A stretch of 64,000 nt of DNA from assembly GCA_017436305.1 (NCBI GenBank), contig JAFSDJ010000075.1, positions 1 to 64,000 of the forward strand, in the 5' to 3' direction. Shown piece by piece: positions 19,417 to 28,755 of the stretch; within the stretch, counting starts at the first letter, position 1; each line of letters opens with the position of its first letter. The DNA is from Lachnospiraceae bacterium (lineage in GTDB: Bacteria > Bacillota > Clostridia > Lachnospirales > Lachnospiraceae). The position numbers and the translations under genes are program-made. Under the pieces are notes generated by a model. The model searched no databases. It saw only the letters and a program-made list of their open reading frames with translations, and had not been told where the DNA came from.

Positions 19417-20478
19417 ATGAAAAGCTTAATTATCAATCCGGGTTCTACTTCTACCAAAATCGGTGTATTTGATGAAGAAACCTTATTATTTGAAGAAACC
19501 TTAAGACATTCTACAGAGGAAATCGCTAAATATGCTTCTATTGTAGACCAAAAGGATTTCCGTAAAAATATTATTTTAGACTTATTAAAAGAGAAAGATT
19601 TTGACATGAAATCTTTAGACGTTATTGTTGGTCGTGGCGGTATGTTAAAGCCAATTCCAGGTGGTACTTATGCAGTTACAGATGACTTATTAGAAGACTT
19701 AAAAATTGGTAAGCAGGGACAGCACGCTTCTAACTTAGGCGGTATTTTAGCAAGAGAAATTGCGGATGAAATTGGTGTTCCTTCTTTCATCGTTGACCCG
19801 GTTGTCGTTGACGAATTAGAGCCAGTGGCAAGATACTCAGGTGTTCCTGAGCTTCCAAGAACAAGCGTATTCCATGCATTAAATCAAAAAGCGGTTGCAA
19901 AAAGATATGCAAAAGAAACAGGCAAAGCCTATGACTCCTTAAACTTAATTGTTGTTCACATGGGCGGCGGTGTTTCTGTTGGTGCACACAAAAACGGTAA
20001 GGTTGTAGATGTATTTAATGCATTAGACGGTGATGGTGCTTTCTCTCCTGAAAGAGCCGGTGCAGTTCCAAGCGGTGCTTTAATTAAAATGTGTTTTTCC
20101 GGTGAATATACTGAAAAAGAAGTTTACAAAAAAATCGTAGGTAACGGTGGTTTCAATGCTTACCTTGGTACAAATGATATGCGTGATGTAGAAAAAATGG
20201 CTACAGAAGGCGATGCGAAAGCAATTGAACTTCGTGCTGCATTTGTTCAGCAGGTAGCTAAGGATATGGGTTCCATGGCTTGTGTATTAGACGGAAAAGT
20301 TGACCAGATTATCGTAACCGGTGGTATTGCTTACGATAAAGGTGTTGTAGAAGGCTTAAAGAAAAAAGCCGGCTGGATTGGAGACTTTACTGTATATCCC
20401 GGTGAAGACGAGTTACTTGCTCTTGCTCAGGGTGCACTTCGTGTACTTAAGGGTGAAGAGGAAGCTATGACTTACTAA
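19417..20478 (+). CDS. buk: Butyrate kinase
   Basis: A 353-residue acetokinase-family enzyme that makes ATP and butyrate from butyryl-phosphate. The N-terminal phosphate-binding motif is [15 protein letters not shown], the central motif [22 protein letters not shown] binds the phosphoryl group, and [15 protein letters not shown]-like residues near the end bind adenosine. Length is typical for Buk and shorter than acetate kinase. It is cotranscribed with ptb and ends at a strong terminator. Together they give the organism the kinase route to butyrate. Confidence 0.94.
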   Translation: MKSLIINPGSTSTKIGVFDEETLLFEETLRHSTEEIAKYASIVDQKDFRKNIILDLLKEKDFDMKSLDVIVGRGGMLKPIPGGTYAVTDDLLEDLKIGKQGQHASNLGGILAREIADEIGVPSFIVDPVVVDELEPVARYSGVPELPRTSVFHALNQKAVAKRYAKETGKAYDSLNLIVVHMGGGVSVGAHKNGKVVDVFNALDGDGAFSPERAGAVPSGALIKMCFSGEYTEKEVYKKIVGNGGFNAYLGTNDMRDVEKMATEGDAKAIELRAAFVQQVAKDMGSMACVLDGKVDQIIVTGGIAYDKGVVEGLKKKAGWIGDFTVYPGEDELLALAQGALRVLKGEEEAMTY

Positions 20479-20515
20479 ATTATTCAAGACTATCCACAGA
20501 TTCACAAAAGATTTT

Positions 20516-20560
20516 AAGGAATGTCCTGCAAAGTTGATGTTTGCAGGACGTTCCTTTTGT
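20516..20560 (+). terminator. Terminator of ptb-buk
   Basis: Seventeen-base arms (AAGGAATGTCCTGCAAA at 20516-20532 and TTTGCAGGACGTTCCTT at 20540-20556) pair with one wobble, followed by TTGTTT. Confidence 0.85.
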
Positions 20561-20679
20561 TTCACAGCTGTTACGCATTCTGATAGCAAGTATTTGGCTG
20601 CTGTTTAAATGATAACAAATTAAAACACTTTCATAACTATCTATGATACCAATTAAATGACCACAGAATGGAGATTTCT

Positions 20680-21837
20680 ATGAATAACAGATTGAAATGG
20701 TTAGACGGTTTAAAAGCATTGGCATGTATTGGAGTATTTCTCCATCACTTTTTTCTGGCTTTTTTTCCAGGGATTTATATGGGAAAGGATGCTATCGCAC
20801 ATATGACAGACAAATTCGAATACACGATTGGACAGCTCCCCTTTTCCGCCTTTTTCTGCGGAGAATACATGGTAGGTCTTTTTTGCCTTATCAGTGGGCT
20901 TGTGATCAGTTACAAGATTATTTCCATAAAGGAACGAAGCTCTGTTTCTTCTTTTCTACTAAAGCGTTATCCAAAGCTTGTTCTTCCTTTATTTGCTGTC
21001 AGCTTCATTGTGTATGTGATGCTACAATTTAGCCTGTTTACCAACGTAGAAGTCTCTTCCTTAACCGGTTCTGACTGGCTGGGTTCTTATTATCAGAATA
21101 AAGAAACCTTTTATGATTTACTAAATTCTTCGTTTATATCCGTATGGTTTATTATGGATAACCGTTTTTCCAATGCATTCTGGATGATGAAATATTTACT
21201 GATTGGTTCTGCTCTTTCTACTCTATTAGCAGAAATGAGTTGGGACAAAGGAAAAAAAATGTATTTGGTTTACGCAGTTGCCCTGCTTTTCTCCTTTCAG
21301 CAAAATAGTATGTATTCTCTTTTCATACTTGGAAGCGCTCTTTCTTTTTATATGTGCAGTGAAAAGAAATTTTATTTTCCAAAACCTGTTTCCGTATTCT
21401 TTCTTGTTTTTGGTATTATTTTAGGCGGTTATCCTACTTATGCAACAACTGAAGGCTTTTATGAATTTTTCCCTAAACTTCCGGCAATTTACAATACCCA
21501 TCTGTTTTATCATACTCTTGCCGCTTTTTTTACAGTATTGTCTGTTTATCAATTGGATTTGATTAAAAAGGGACTGGAAAGTAAGCCTCTGCTAATTTTA
21601 GCAAAAAACAGTTACAGCTTTTTCCTACTGCATATTCCTATTTTATTTTCTTTTTCCACCTGGCTTTTTAGGGAGCTTTTTGCTTTCCTTGGACATTATG
21701 TAGTAACAGCGTTCATTGTTTTGTTAGCTAGTTTTTTATGTATATTGGGGTGTTCCATTTTATTTCATTATTTTGTGGAAAAAAACTGCTACAAGTTTGT
21801 TGATTGGGCAATTAAGAAGCTAAACGCTCCTTTATAA
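20680..21837 (+). CDS. Acyltransferase 3 family membrane protein
   Basis: A 385-residue polytopic protein with about ten transmembrane helices. The start NNRLKWLDGLKALACIGVFLHHFFLAF carries the R/K-x-LDGLKA and conserved His seen in the acyltransferase 3 (OafA/NolL) family. Members transfer acetyl or other acyl groups to surface polysaccharides, peptidoglycan or lipids. The substrate here is unknown, and no polysaccharide cluster surrounds it. The ATG at 20668 has no ribosome site, while ATG 20680 has GGAG six bases upstream and is preferred. Confidence 0.85.
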   Translation: MNNRLKWLDGLKALACIGVFLHHFFLAFFPGIYMGKDAIAHMTDKFEYTIGQLPFSAFFCGEYMVGLFCLISGLVISYKIISIKERSSVSSFLLKRYPKLVLPLFAVSFIVYVMLQFSLFTNVEVSSLTGSDWLGSYYQNKETFYDLLNSSFISVWFIMDNRFSNAFWMMKYLLIGSALSTLLAEMSWDKGKKMYLVYAVALLFSFQQNSMYSLFILGSALSFYMCSEKKFYFPKPVSVFFLVFGIILGGYPTYATTEGFYEFFPKLPAIYNTHLFYHTLAAFFTVLSVYQLDLIKKGLESKPLLILAKNSYSFFLLHIPILFSFSTWLFRELFAFLGHYVVTAFIVLLASFLCILGCSILFHYFVEKNCYKFVDWAIKKLNAPL

Positions 21838-21938
21838 GCACAGATAGCTGCCACGCAGCAGAAAGCACAACAGGTGCGGCTTTACAAATGATATGAGCTT
21901 AACTGTTGTAATTTTTGTAGGAAAATTACATACTATGT

Positions 21939-21967
21939 TTGAATTATCTAAGAAGTCATACTATAAT
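21939..21967 (+). promoter_or_regulatory. Promoter of the C_GCAxxG_C_C gene
   Basis: TTGAAT (21939-21944), 17-base spacer, TATAAT (21962-21967), about 45 bases before ATG 22013. Confidence 0.7.
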
Positions 21968-22012
21968 AAAGATTAATTGAAAATACTCTATTTTACGAAA
22001 GGAAAAACACAA

Positions 22013-22417
22013 ATGAATAAAAAAGAATTAGCAATTGCACTTCATGACCAAAAATACAACTGTTGTCAGGCGGTTGCCTGCTCATTTGCTGATGAAATCG
22101 GCGTTAATAAGGAAACTCTTTTTAAAGCCGGAGAAGCTTTCGGACTTGGCATGGGATGTATGAATGGAACCTGTGGAGCCGTGTCCGGTGCAGTTATGCT
22201 TGCAGGTTTTAAAAATAGTGATGGAAATTTAGAGACTCCTTCTACAAAGGTGGATTCTTATAAGCTTTCTAAGAAAATTCTTGATACCTTTGAAGAAAAG
22301 AACGGTTCTACAGTCTGTCGTGAATTAAAAGGTGTAGATACCGGAAAGGTTTTACGCTCCTGCCCTGATTGTATTATGGATGCAGTGGAAATTGTAGAAA
22401 ATGTGTTAGAACTTTAA
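22013..22417 (+). CDS. C_GCAxxG_C_C family protein (putative redox protein)
   Basis: A 134-residue protein with the family's ordered cysteine motifs: NCCQAV near residue 17, MGCMNGTCGAVSGAVMLAG near 46-64, CRELKG near 100 and CPDC near 115. This is PF09719, a family of unknown function common in anaerobes and suspected to bind metal or act in redox chemistry. An in-frame TTG at 21977 gives a longer chain, but ATG 22013 is preceded by AAAGGA and by a strong promoter that would make TTG too close to the transcription start. Confidence 0.82.
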   Translation: MNKKELAIALHDQKYNCCQAVACSFADEIGVNKETLFKAGEAFGLGMGCMNGTCGAVSGAVMLAGFKNSDGNLETPSTKVDSYKLSKKILDTFEEKNGSTVCRELKGVDTGKVLRSCPDCIMDAVEIVENVLEL

Positions 22418-22486
22418 ATTGTCAAATTACAGTAAGTTGTGAAAGGTCTTCCCGCACCCAAATCATTATATAAGAGGATTTAAGAA

Positions 22487-22961
22487 ATGGAAAAACTACG
22501 CAGACAGGTATTTGATACAATTCAGATTGGTAATAAGAGAAATTTAGTGAGCCGTATTTTTGACTGGGTAATTGTAACTTCAACCATTTACGACACCCAT
22601 CCATGGAATCATAGCGCCGTAAGTGATTTAGTGTTTCCTCCACAGCTTCTTTTAGTTATGGTAAAAGCGCAACGCCAATGTGATTGTTCCCAAAGGAGAT
22701 TTTATATTAAAAACCGGGGACGTTATGGTAATCGGTGCAAAGAACTTTAAAGATGAAGCAGACATTCATTTAAAAGAAATTATTATTAAACAGCAGCATC
22801 CCTGGGTGGGCATGCAGGTAAAAGAGCTGGATATTTCCCGCCAGGAGCTGATTGTAATGATTCGCAGAAAAAATAAAGTGATTATTCCAAATGGCTCTAC
22901 CTTTATTCTAAAGGGAGATGCGGTTCAGATTTATTCTAAGAAGGAGCATTGGGAAGATTAG
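22487..22961 (+). pseudogene. Decayed potassium-channel gene with tandem TrkA-C (RCK_C) domains
   Basis: The first 34 residues (MEKLRRQVFDTIQIGNKRNL...) look like the N-terminus of a voltage-gated cation channel. They then jump directly to YDTHPWNHSAVSDLVFPPQLLLVMVK, the start of a TrkA-C domain, so most of the membrane part is deleted. At about 22661-22670 (GTAAAAGCGC) one base appears to be missing: the next frame continues the same domain as RNANVIVPKGDFILKTGDVMV, followed by a second HPW-containing TrkA-C domain ending at 22961. Thus there is an internal deletion plus a frameshift. The start has a GAGGA-like ribosome site, but no functional product is expected. Confidence 0.7.
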
Positions 22962-23013
22962 TGTAAAAGAACACAAATCTATCATAACCTAAAATTTTTT
23001 TATTGGAGATAAC

Positions 23014-23724
23014 ATGAAACACGCAAAAAAAATAATACTATTATTAAGCATAAGCTGTGGCTTATTATTCTGTATGGTTCTATTTCTTTTATATCGGGGT
23101 GGTTACTTTACATCCCTTTATAATACAGTAAATGCTGTACCGTATTCTTATGGAGATAATGCCCAGTACATACAAAGGGAGTCCATGTTTGAGATTTCTC
23201 CTGCAACCAAAGCTGATATCATATTTGTAGGAGACTCTATTACAGCCCGTGGCGAATGGCAGGAATTTTTTCCTGACAAGGTTGTTTTAAACCGTGGCAT
23301 AGACAGCGACGTAACAGAAGGTGTTTATAACCGGCTTTCTGTTATTATAGAAGCAAAACCGGAAAAGATTTTTCTTATGATTGGTATTAATGATTTACGC
23401 CAAAATATACCTACTGAAACTACAGTAGATTATTACGAAAAAACATTAGATACATTACAAGCTTCTCTGCCAGACTGCGAAATTTACGTCCAAAGCGTCC
23501 TACCTGTAAATTCCTCTACCGGGATTCCAAACACTCAGGTACAGACTTTAAATGTGGCTATTAAAGAGCTTGCTGATAGCAGGAATCTCATTTATATTGA
23601 TTTGTATTCCTTACTGGTGGATGAGACCAACGATTTGCCATCTGCCTATTCAGTTGACGGCGTACATATGACCGGAGAGGCTTATGAAATTTGGCTGGAT
23701 GCGTTGAAGGAAAATGCGAAGTAA
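23014..23724 (+). CDS. SGNH/GDSL-type hydrolase, membrane anchored or secreted
   Basis: A 236-residue protein with an N-terminal hydrophobic segment (about 7-27) that is a signal anchor, then an SGNH hydrolase domain. Catalytic elements are GDSIT with Ser75, GIND with Asn126, and DGVH with Asp215 and His218. The fold resembles platelet-activating-factor acetylhydrolase-like esterases that deacylate lipids or polysaccharides outside the cell. The acyltransferase 3 gene upstream may be a functional counterpart, but that is inference. GGAG precedes the ATG, and a bidirectional terminator follows. Confidence 0.88.
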   Translation: MKHAKKIILLLSISCGLLFCMVLFLLYRGGYFTSLYNTVNAVPYSYGDNAQYIQRESMFEISPATKADIIFVGDSITARGEWQEFFPDKVVLNRGIDSDVTEGVYNRLSVIIEAKPEKIFLMIGINDLRQNIPTETTVDYYEKTLDTLQASLPDCEIYVQSVLPVNSSTGIPNTQVQTLNVAIKELADSRNLIYIDLYSLLVDETNDLPSAYSVDGVHMTGEAYEIWLDALKENAK

Positions 23725-23780
23725 AGAATATGTTACCAATCAAAACCCTAAAGTTAAAGACTGTTACTAGTCATACAAAA

Positions 23781-23822
23781 AGCCCTGTCACTGGCTTTTC
23801 CAGCGACAGGGCTCATTTTTTA
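23781..23822. terminator. Bidirectional terminator between the SGNH hydrolase gene and etfA
   Basis: Fourteen-base arms (AGCCCTGTCACTGG at 23781-23794, CCAGCGACAGGGCT at 23800-23813) with one mismatch and a 5-base loop. Ts follow on the plus strand and TTTTTG follows on the minus strand. Confidence 0.88.
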
Positions 23823-23911
23823 CTTTCATTCTTTTCTTTCAATCATTCGTTATTATAAAACAACCGAAAGCTTGTCTGACTATATGCCAGATGTTTCTCC
23901 AATGCAATCAA

Positions 23912-24952
23912 TTATTTCTTTACAACAGCCTTAATCTGTTCTGTAAGCATTGGAACGATTTTATTTAAGTCACCAACAATACCGTAATCAGCTACATCAA
24001 AGATTGGAGCTGTTTCATCTTTGTTGATTGCGATGATGATGTCAGATTCTTCCATACCTGCAACGTGCTGGATTGCTCCTGAAATACCGATTGCAAAGTA
24101 TACGCTAGGACGTACAGTTTTACCTGTCTGGCCAACCTGAAGATCACGTGGTTTCCAGCCTGAGTCTACAACTGCACGCGAGCAGCTTACTGTTCCGCCA
24201 AGAGCATCTGCAAGGTCTTCTAATAATTTGAAGTTTTCAGGGCTTCCTACACCACGACCACCGGATACTAAAATCTTAGCATCCATAATGTCAACTGTAT
24301 CTACTACAGATTTAACAATTTCTAAGATTTCAACGTATTTGTTGTCTGGAGTAAATCCTGGGTTGAATTCTTCAACAACAGCTTTAGCACCTTCTACTTT
24401 TTCACGTTTCTGCATAACACCCGGACGAACTGTAGCCATCTGAGGACGGTTGTCAGGACATGCGATTGTAGCGATTGTGTTACCACCGAATGCAGGACGA
24501 GTCATTAATAACTGATTGTGTTTCTGCTCTTTTCCAGGAATTGGATTTAATGGGAAATCACCGATTTCAAGCACTGTACAGTCAGCTGTAAGACCTGTTT
24601 GTACTCTTGCTGAAACTCTAGGTCCTAAGTCACGACCGATTGCTGTAGCACCTACTAATACGATTTCCGGTTTGTATTTTTCAATAACAGATGCAACTGC
24701 ATGTGTATAAGGTTCTGTTCTGTATTCCTTTAATTCCGGATCATCTACAACGATAACCTTATCAGCGCCATATGCTGCAAGCTCGTCTGCAAGACCTTTT
24801 ACATCAGAACCAACAAGGATTGCAGTAACCTCTGTTCCTAAATCTGCTGCTAAATCTTTACCTTTACCGATTAACTCAAAAGCGATGCTGCTTAACTGAT
24901 TGTCAACCTGCTGTGCAAAGACATATACACCTTTATATTCTTCTAAATTCAT
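23912..24952 (-). CDS. etfA: Electron transfer flavoprotein alpha subunit
   Basis: EtfA pairs with EtfB to pass electrons to or from butyryl-CoA dehydrogenase and, in clostridia, to bifurcate electrons from NADH to crotonyl-CoA and ferredoxin. The protein is about 346 residues, with an N-terminal alpha/beta domain (EEYKGVYVFAQQVDNQL) and a C-terminal FAD domain containing LVSGGRGVG and VGQTGKTVRPSVYFAIGISGAIQHVAGM. Starts at GTG 24964, GTG 24961 or ATG 24952 are possible; ATG matches the usual N-terminus. It is last in the operon, with a terminator downstream. Confidence 0.95.
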   Translation of the reverse strand: MNLEEYKGVYVFAQQVDNQLSSIAFELIGKGKDLAADLGTEVTAILVGSDVKGLADELAAYGADKVIVVDDPELKEYRTEPYTHAVASVIEKYKPEIVLVGATAIGRDLGPRVSARVQTGLTADCTVLEIGDFPLNPIPGKEQKHNQLLMTRPAFGGNTIATIACPDNRPQMATVRPGVMQKREKVEGAKAVVEEFNPGFTPDNKYVEILEIVKSVVDTVDIMDAKILVSGGRGVGSPENFKLLEDLADALGGTVSCSRAVVDSGWKPRDLQVGQTGKTVRPSVYFAIGISGAIQHVAGMEESDIIIAINKDETAPIFDVADYGIVGDLNKIVPMLTEQIKAVVKK

Positions 24953-24978
24953 TTTTTTCACCACTTTTCCTTTATTTA

Positions 24979-25761
24979 TTAGATAACATGTTTTTCTGTT
25001 AATTTGTTCATTAAGTAAGAAACTGCTTCTTCCGGATCAAGAGTAACCTTTTCACCTGTTCCTTTTCTTACTTTATCAGAAGCCTTAGCAATCTTTGTAG
25101 GTGAACCTGCAAGACCTAAGTTAGAATCTTCTACGTCTACAAGGTTTGCTCTTCCCCAAACTGTGATTTCTTTCTCTAAAGCATCAAAAATTCCGCCTGG
25201 AGTCATGTAACGTGGCTCGTTTAATTCTGCAAGAGCTGTTACAAGGCAAGGCATTTTTGCTTTTACTACGTGATATCTGTCTTCATACTGACGTTCAACA
25301 ATTACGCTGTCGCCTTCGATTTTGATATCCTGTGCATAAGAGATTACAGGGATATTTAAATGCTCAGAAATCTGTGGACCCACCTGTGCTGTATCACCGT
25401 CGATAGCCTGACGTCCTGTGATAATTAAGTCGTAATCTAAGTTTCTGATAGCACCAGCTAAAGTTGTAGAAGTAGCCCAAGTATCAGCACCACCTAAAAC
25501 TCTGTCTGTTACTAAGATACCATTGTCAGCGCCCATAGCCATAGCTTCACGAAGTACATCTTCTGCTTTTGGAAGTCCCATTGTAAGAACTGTTACCTCT
25601 GCGCCATATTGATCTTTTAATCTAAGTGCTGCCTCTAAACCTGCTTTATCATCAGGATTCATAATAGTAAGCATTGCACCTCTGTCTAAAGTACCGTCCG
25701 GATTAAATTTAACTCCACCCTTTGTATCAGGTACCTGTTTTACACATACTACGATTTTCAC
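24979..25761 (-). CDS. etfB: Electron transfer flavoprotein beta subunit
   Basis: A 260-residue EtfB. The N-terminal motif MKIVVCVKQVPDTKGGVKFN is typical, and DLIITGRQAIDGDTAQVGPQI is the conserved FAD/AMP-binding segment; clostridial bifurcating Etf complexes place a second FAD here. It sits 14 bases downstream of bcd and 26 upstream of etfA, so the three encode the Bcd/EtfAB complex. The start is a GTG at 25761, preceded by AGGAGG. Confidence 0.95.
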   Translation of the reverse strand: MKIVVCVKQVPDTKGGVKFNPDGTLDRGAMLTIMNPDDKAGLEAALRLKDQYGAEVTVLTMGLPKAEDVLREAMAMGADNGILVTDRVLGGADTWATSTTLAGAIRNLDYDLIITGRQAIDGDTAQVGPQISEHLNIPVISYAQDIKIEGDSVIVERQYEDRYHVVKAKMPCLVTALAELNEPRYMTPGGIFDALEKEITVWGRANLVDVEDSNLGLAGSPTKIAKASDKVRKGTGEKVTLDPEEAVSYLMNKLTEKHVI

Positions 25762-25775
25762 GTTCTCGTACCTCC

Positions 25776-26927
25776 TTATTTTAATAAGCTTCCAGAAATA
25801 ACCATACGTTGAACTTCTGAAGTTCCTTCGTAAATTTCTGTAATCTTAGCATCACGCATCATACGTTCAACATCATATTCTCTGATGTAACCGTAACCAC
25901 CATGTAACTGAACAGCTTTTGTTGTTACTTCCATAGCAACTTCTGCTGCATAAAGTTTAGCCTTAGCTGCTTCAATGCTGTAAGACTTCTGAGTAGCCTT
26001 AGCCATAGCTGCCTTGTAAACTAGAAGCTGAGCTGCTTCTACTTTAGTAGCCATGTCAGCAAGCTGGAACTGTGTATTCTGGAAAGCACCGATTGCTCTG
26101 CCGAACTGTTTTCTTTCTTTTACATATTCGATAGTTGTTTCTAATGCACCTTCTGCAAGACCTAAAGCCTGTGCAGCAATACCAATACGTCCACCGTCTA
26201 ATGTATGCATTGCAATACTGAAGCCTTTACCTTTTTGTCCAAGTAAGTTTTCTTTTGGAATACGGCAATCTGTAAAGATTAATTCGTATGTGCTTGAACC
26301 ACGGATACCCATTTTCTTTTCTTTTGTACCGAATGTGAATCCCGGTGTTCCTTTTTCTACGATGAATGCAGAAATTTCTTTTGTCATTCTGCCACGTTTT
26401 TCAACCATGCCTGTAATAGCGATTACGATGTAAATGTCTGCTTCTTTACCGTTTGTAATGAAGCATTTAGATCCGTTAAGTACCCATTCATCTCCATCTA
26501 AAACAGCTTTAGTCTGCTGTCCCTGCGCATCTGTACCAGCACCTGGCTCAGTTAAACCGAAAGCACCTAATTTTTCACCTTTTGCAAGTGGAACTAAGTA
26601 TTTCTGTTTCTGCTCTTCTGTACCGTAAGTCTGAATTGGATCAGCGCAAAGAGATGTGTGAGCAGATACGATAACACCTGTAGTACCGCATACTTTTGAA
26701 AGTTCTTCTACACACATAGCGTATGTTAAAGGATCACAGCCCTGTCCGCCATATTCCTTTGGAATCGGAATTCCTAAAAATCCTAATTTTGCCATTTTGT
26801 CAACGGTTTCTCTTGGGAATGTTTCTGTTTCGTCAACTTCCTGAGCAAGTGGTTTTACTTCGTTTTGTGCAAAATCTCTGAAAAGAGTTCTTGCCATTTC
26901 ATGTTTCTTACTTAATGTAAAATCCAT
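25776..26927 (-). CDS. bcd: Butyryl-CoA dehydrogenase
   Basis: A 383-residue short-chain acyl-CoA dehydrogenase that reduces crotonyl-CoA to butyryl-CoA. Family motifs include LTEPGAGTDAQGQQT, CFITNGKEADIYIV and, at the end, QLHGGYGYIREYDVERMMRDA and EIYEGTSEVQR, in which the Glu is the catalytic base. The gene lies between hbd and etfB with 39 and 14 base gaps. Together with Etf it forms the energy-conserving step of the pathway. GGAGG precedes the ATG. Confidence 0.95.
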   Translation of the reverse strand: MDFTLSKKHEMARTLFRDFAQNEVKPLAQEVDETETFPRETVDKMAKLGFLGIPIPKEYGGQGCDPLTYAMCVEELSKVCGTTGVIVSAHTSLCADPIQTYGTEEQKQKYLVPLAKGEKLGAFGLTEPGAGTDAQGQQTKAVLDGDEWVLNGSKCFITNGKEADIYIVIAITGMVEKRGRMTKEISAFIVEKGTPGFTFGTKEKKMGIRGSSTYELIFTDCRIPKENLLGQKGKGFSIAMHTLDGGRIGIAAQALGLAEGALETTIEYVKERKQFGRAIGAFQNTQFQLADMATKVEAAQLLVYKAAMAKATQKSYSIEAAKAKLYAAEVAMEVTTKAVQLHGGYGYIREYDVERMMRDAKITEIYEGTSEVQRMVISGSLLK

Positions 26928-26966
26928 TTTTTATTTCCTCCATTAATTTTTTAGCTGATTATATAA

Positions 26967-27806
26967 TTATTTGCTGTAATCGTAGAAGCCTTTTCCTGTC
27001 TTCTGACCAAGCTGTCCACCACGAACCATTTTCTTAAGAAGTGGATGTGGACGGTATTTAGCATCACCTGTTTCTGCCTGTAATACTTCCATAATAGCAA
27101 GTACAATATCAAGACCTACTAAGTCACCTAATGCTAAAGGTCCCATTGGGTGGTTAGCACCAAGCTTCATAGCTGTATCAATACCTTCTACAGATGCAAC
27201 GCCTTCTGCGTAGATTCCGATAGCTTCGTTAATCATTGGGATTAAGATTCTGTTTACAACGAATCCTGCTGCTTCTTCAACCTGTACAGGTGTTTTTCCG
27301 ATTTCTTCAGAAATAGCTTTGATTTTGTCTACAACTTCTACCGGTGTATTTAAACCAGCGATAACTTCAACAAGCTTCATAACAGGAGCAGGGTTGAAGA
27401 AGTGCATACCGATAACCGGTCTGTCGAGTCCTGCACCAATTTCTGTAATAGAAAGAGAAGAAGTATTTGTAGCAAAAATACATTCCGGTTTACAAATATC
27501 CTGTAACTCTTTGAATGTCTGTTTCTTAATATCCATAACTTCTAATGCAGCTTCTACTACTAAATCACAATCTGTACAAATTGTTTTTACACCTGTTGTA
27601 ATTTTAGCAAGAATTGCATCAGCAGCTGCCTGATCCATTTTTCCTTTTGCAATACGTTTTTCGAAACCTTTTGCGATTCTGTTTTTGCCGTTTGCAGCAA
27701 ATTCTTCGTTGATATCGCAAAGATATACTTCATAGCCTTCTGTCTGAGCGAATGCCTGTGCGATACCAGAACCCATTGTGCCGGCACCAATAATACCTAC
27801 TTTCAT
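26967..27806 (-). CDS. hbd: 3-hydroxybutyryl-CoA dehydrogenase
   Basis: A 279-residue NAD(P)-dependent enzyme that reduces acetoacetyl-CoA to 3-hydroxybutyryl-CoA. The N-terminal Rossmann motif is [16 protein letters not shown], the catalytic His lies in [19 protein letters not shown], and the C-terminal domain carries [15 protein letters not shown] and LGDLVGLD. Length is standard. It is 22 bases downstream of crt, with AGGAGG before the ATG. Cofactor preference cannot be read with confidence. Confidence 0.95.
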   Translation of the reverse strand: MKVGIIGAGTMGSGIAQAFAQTEGYEVYLCDINEEFAANGKNRIAKGFEKRIAKGKMDQAAADAILAKITTGVKTICTDCDLVVEAALEVMDIKKQTFKELQDICKPECIFATNTSSLSITEIGAGLDRPVIGMHFFNPAPVMKLVEVIAGLNTPVEVVDKIKAISEEIGKTPVQVEEAAGFVVNRILIPMINEAIGIYAEGVASVEGIDTAMKLGANHPMGPLALGDLVGLDIVLAIMEVLQAETGDAKYRPHPLLKKMVRGGQLGQKTGKGFYDYSK

Positions 27807-27828
27807 TTTTGTTCCTCCTAGTTTTTTA

Positions 27829-28605
27829 TTATTTATTTAAGAAAGCTTCTACTTTTCTCTTTTCTAAGAAAGCAGCCATTCCTTCCTTCTGGTCATATGA
27901 CTCGAAGCAGTCACCGAATAATTTTTCTTCAATTACGATTGCCTGATCCATATCTACGTCTAAACCGTCATTAATTGCTTTCTTGCAGTTACGAACAGCG
28001 ATTGGAGCATTTTTAGCAATGCCTGCTGCCATTTTTTCTGCCTGTGCCATTAACTCTTCCTGTGGATAAACTGCATTTACAAGGCCGATTCTGTAAGCTT
28101 CGTCAGCCTTAATATTTCTTGCAGTGTAGATCATCTGTTTTGCCATACCTGCACCTACTAAACGTGCAAGTCTCTGTGTTCCACCAAAGCCAGGTGTAAT
28201 ACCAAGACCAACTTCAGGTTGTCCAAATACTGCGTTATCAGAGCAGATACGAATATCACAGCTCATGGAAATTTCACAGCCGCCACCTAAAGCAAAGCCA
28301 TTTACTGCTGCAATAACAGGAATTGGGAATGTTTCTAATTTGCGGAATACGTCATTTCCTTTTTTACCGAAAGCTTCGCCTTCTGCTTTTGTAAGGGAGC
28401 TCATTTCTCCGATATCAGCACCTGCTACGAAGGATTTTGTTCCTGCACCTGTTAAGATTAAACATCTTACTTCGTCTAAGTTTACAGCATCTAAAGTTTT
28501 GTCTAACTCTTCTAATACAGTTGAGTTTAATGCGTTTAATGCTTTTTCACGATTGATTGTGATAACAGCATATGCACCTTTTTGTTCATACAAAATGAAT
28601 TCCAT
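27829..28605 (-). CDS. crt: Crotonase (3-hydroxybutyryl-CoA dehydratase)
   Basis: A 258-residue enoyl-CoA hydratase-family enzyme that dehydrates 3-hydroxybutyryl-CoA to crotonyl-CoA. The oxyanion-hole segments [11 protein letters not shown] and [16 protein letters not shown] and the catalytic segment [20 protein letters not shown] with its Glu are intact. It lies between thl and hbd in the classic BCS operon order. A 150-base gap separates it from thl, unusually long within this operon. AGGAG precedes the ATG. Confidence 0.95.
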   Translation of the reverse strand: MEFILYEQKGAYAVITINREKALNALNSTVLEELDKTLDAVNLDEVRCLILTGAGTKSFVAGADIGEMSSLTKAEGEAFGKKGNDVFRKLETFPIPVIAAVNGFALGGGCEISMSCDIRICSDNAVFGQPEVGLGITPGFGGTQRLARLVGAGMAKQMIYTARNIKADEAYRIGLVNAVYPQEELMAQAEKMAAGIAKNAPIAVRNCKKAINDGLDVDMDQAIVIEEKLFGDCFESYDQKEGMAAFLEKRKVEAFLNK

Positions 28606-28755
28606 GGTTTTTCTCCTATCTTTTTATAATTACCAGAAGCTTTACGCTGTCTGTTTTTTACTTACCATATGCCCGGTCACTTGGGGGGCGTTGTCCTATA
28701 GACGCACAATGGCTGCCAGACAAAATGCCTGACAGTCTTTGTGAAATTCTTATAA
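28606..28755 (-). other. Long thl-crt intergenic spacer with hairpin
   Basis: This 150-base spacer within the operon has no open frame of note. In the transcript a small hairpin can form near 28717-28737 (TGTCAG and CTGGCA arms), and a run of six Gs on the plus strand (28684-28689) stands out. It may be a processing or internal regulatory site; no strong promoter was found. Confidence 0.35.

Noticed and set aside
22422-22643. Minus-strand frame opposite the channel pseudogene
   Set aside because: It is antisense to recognisable channel sequence and has no family resemblance.
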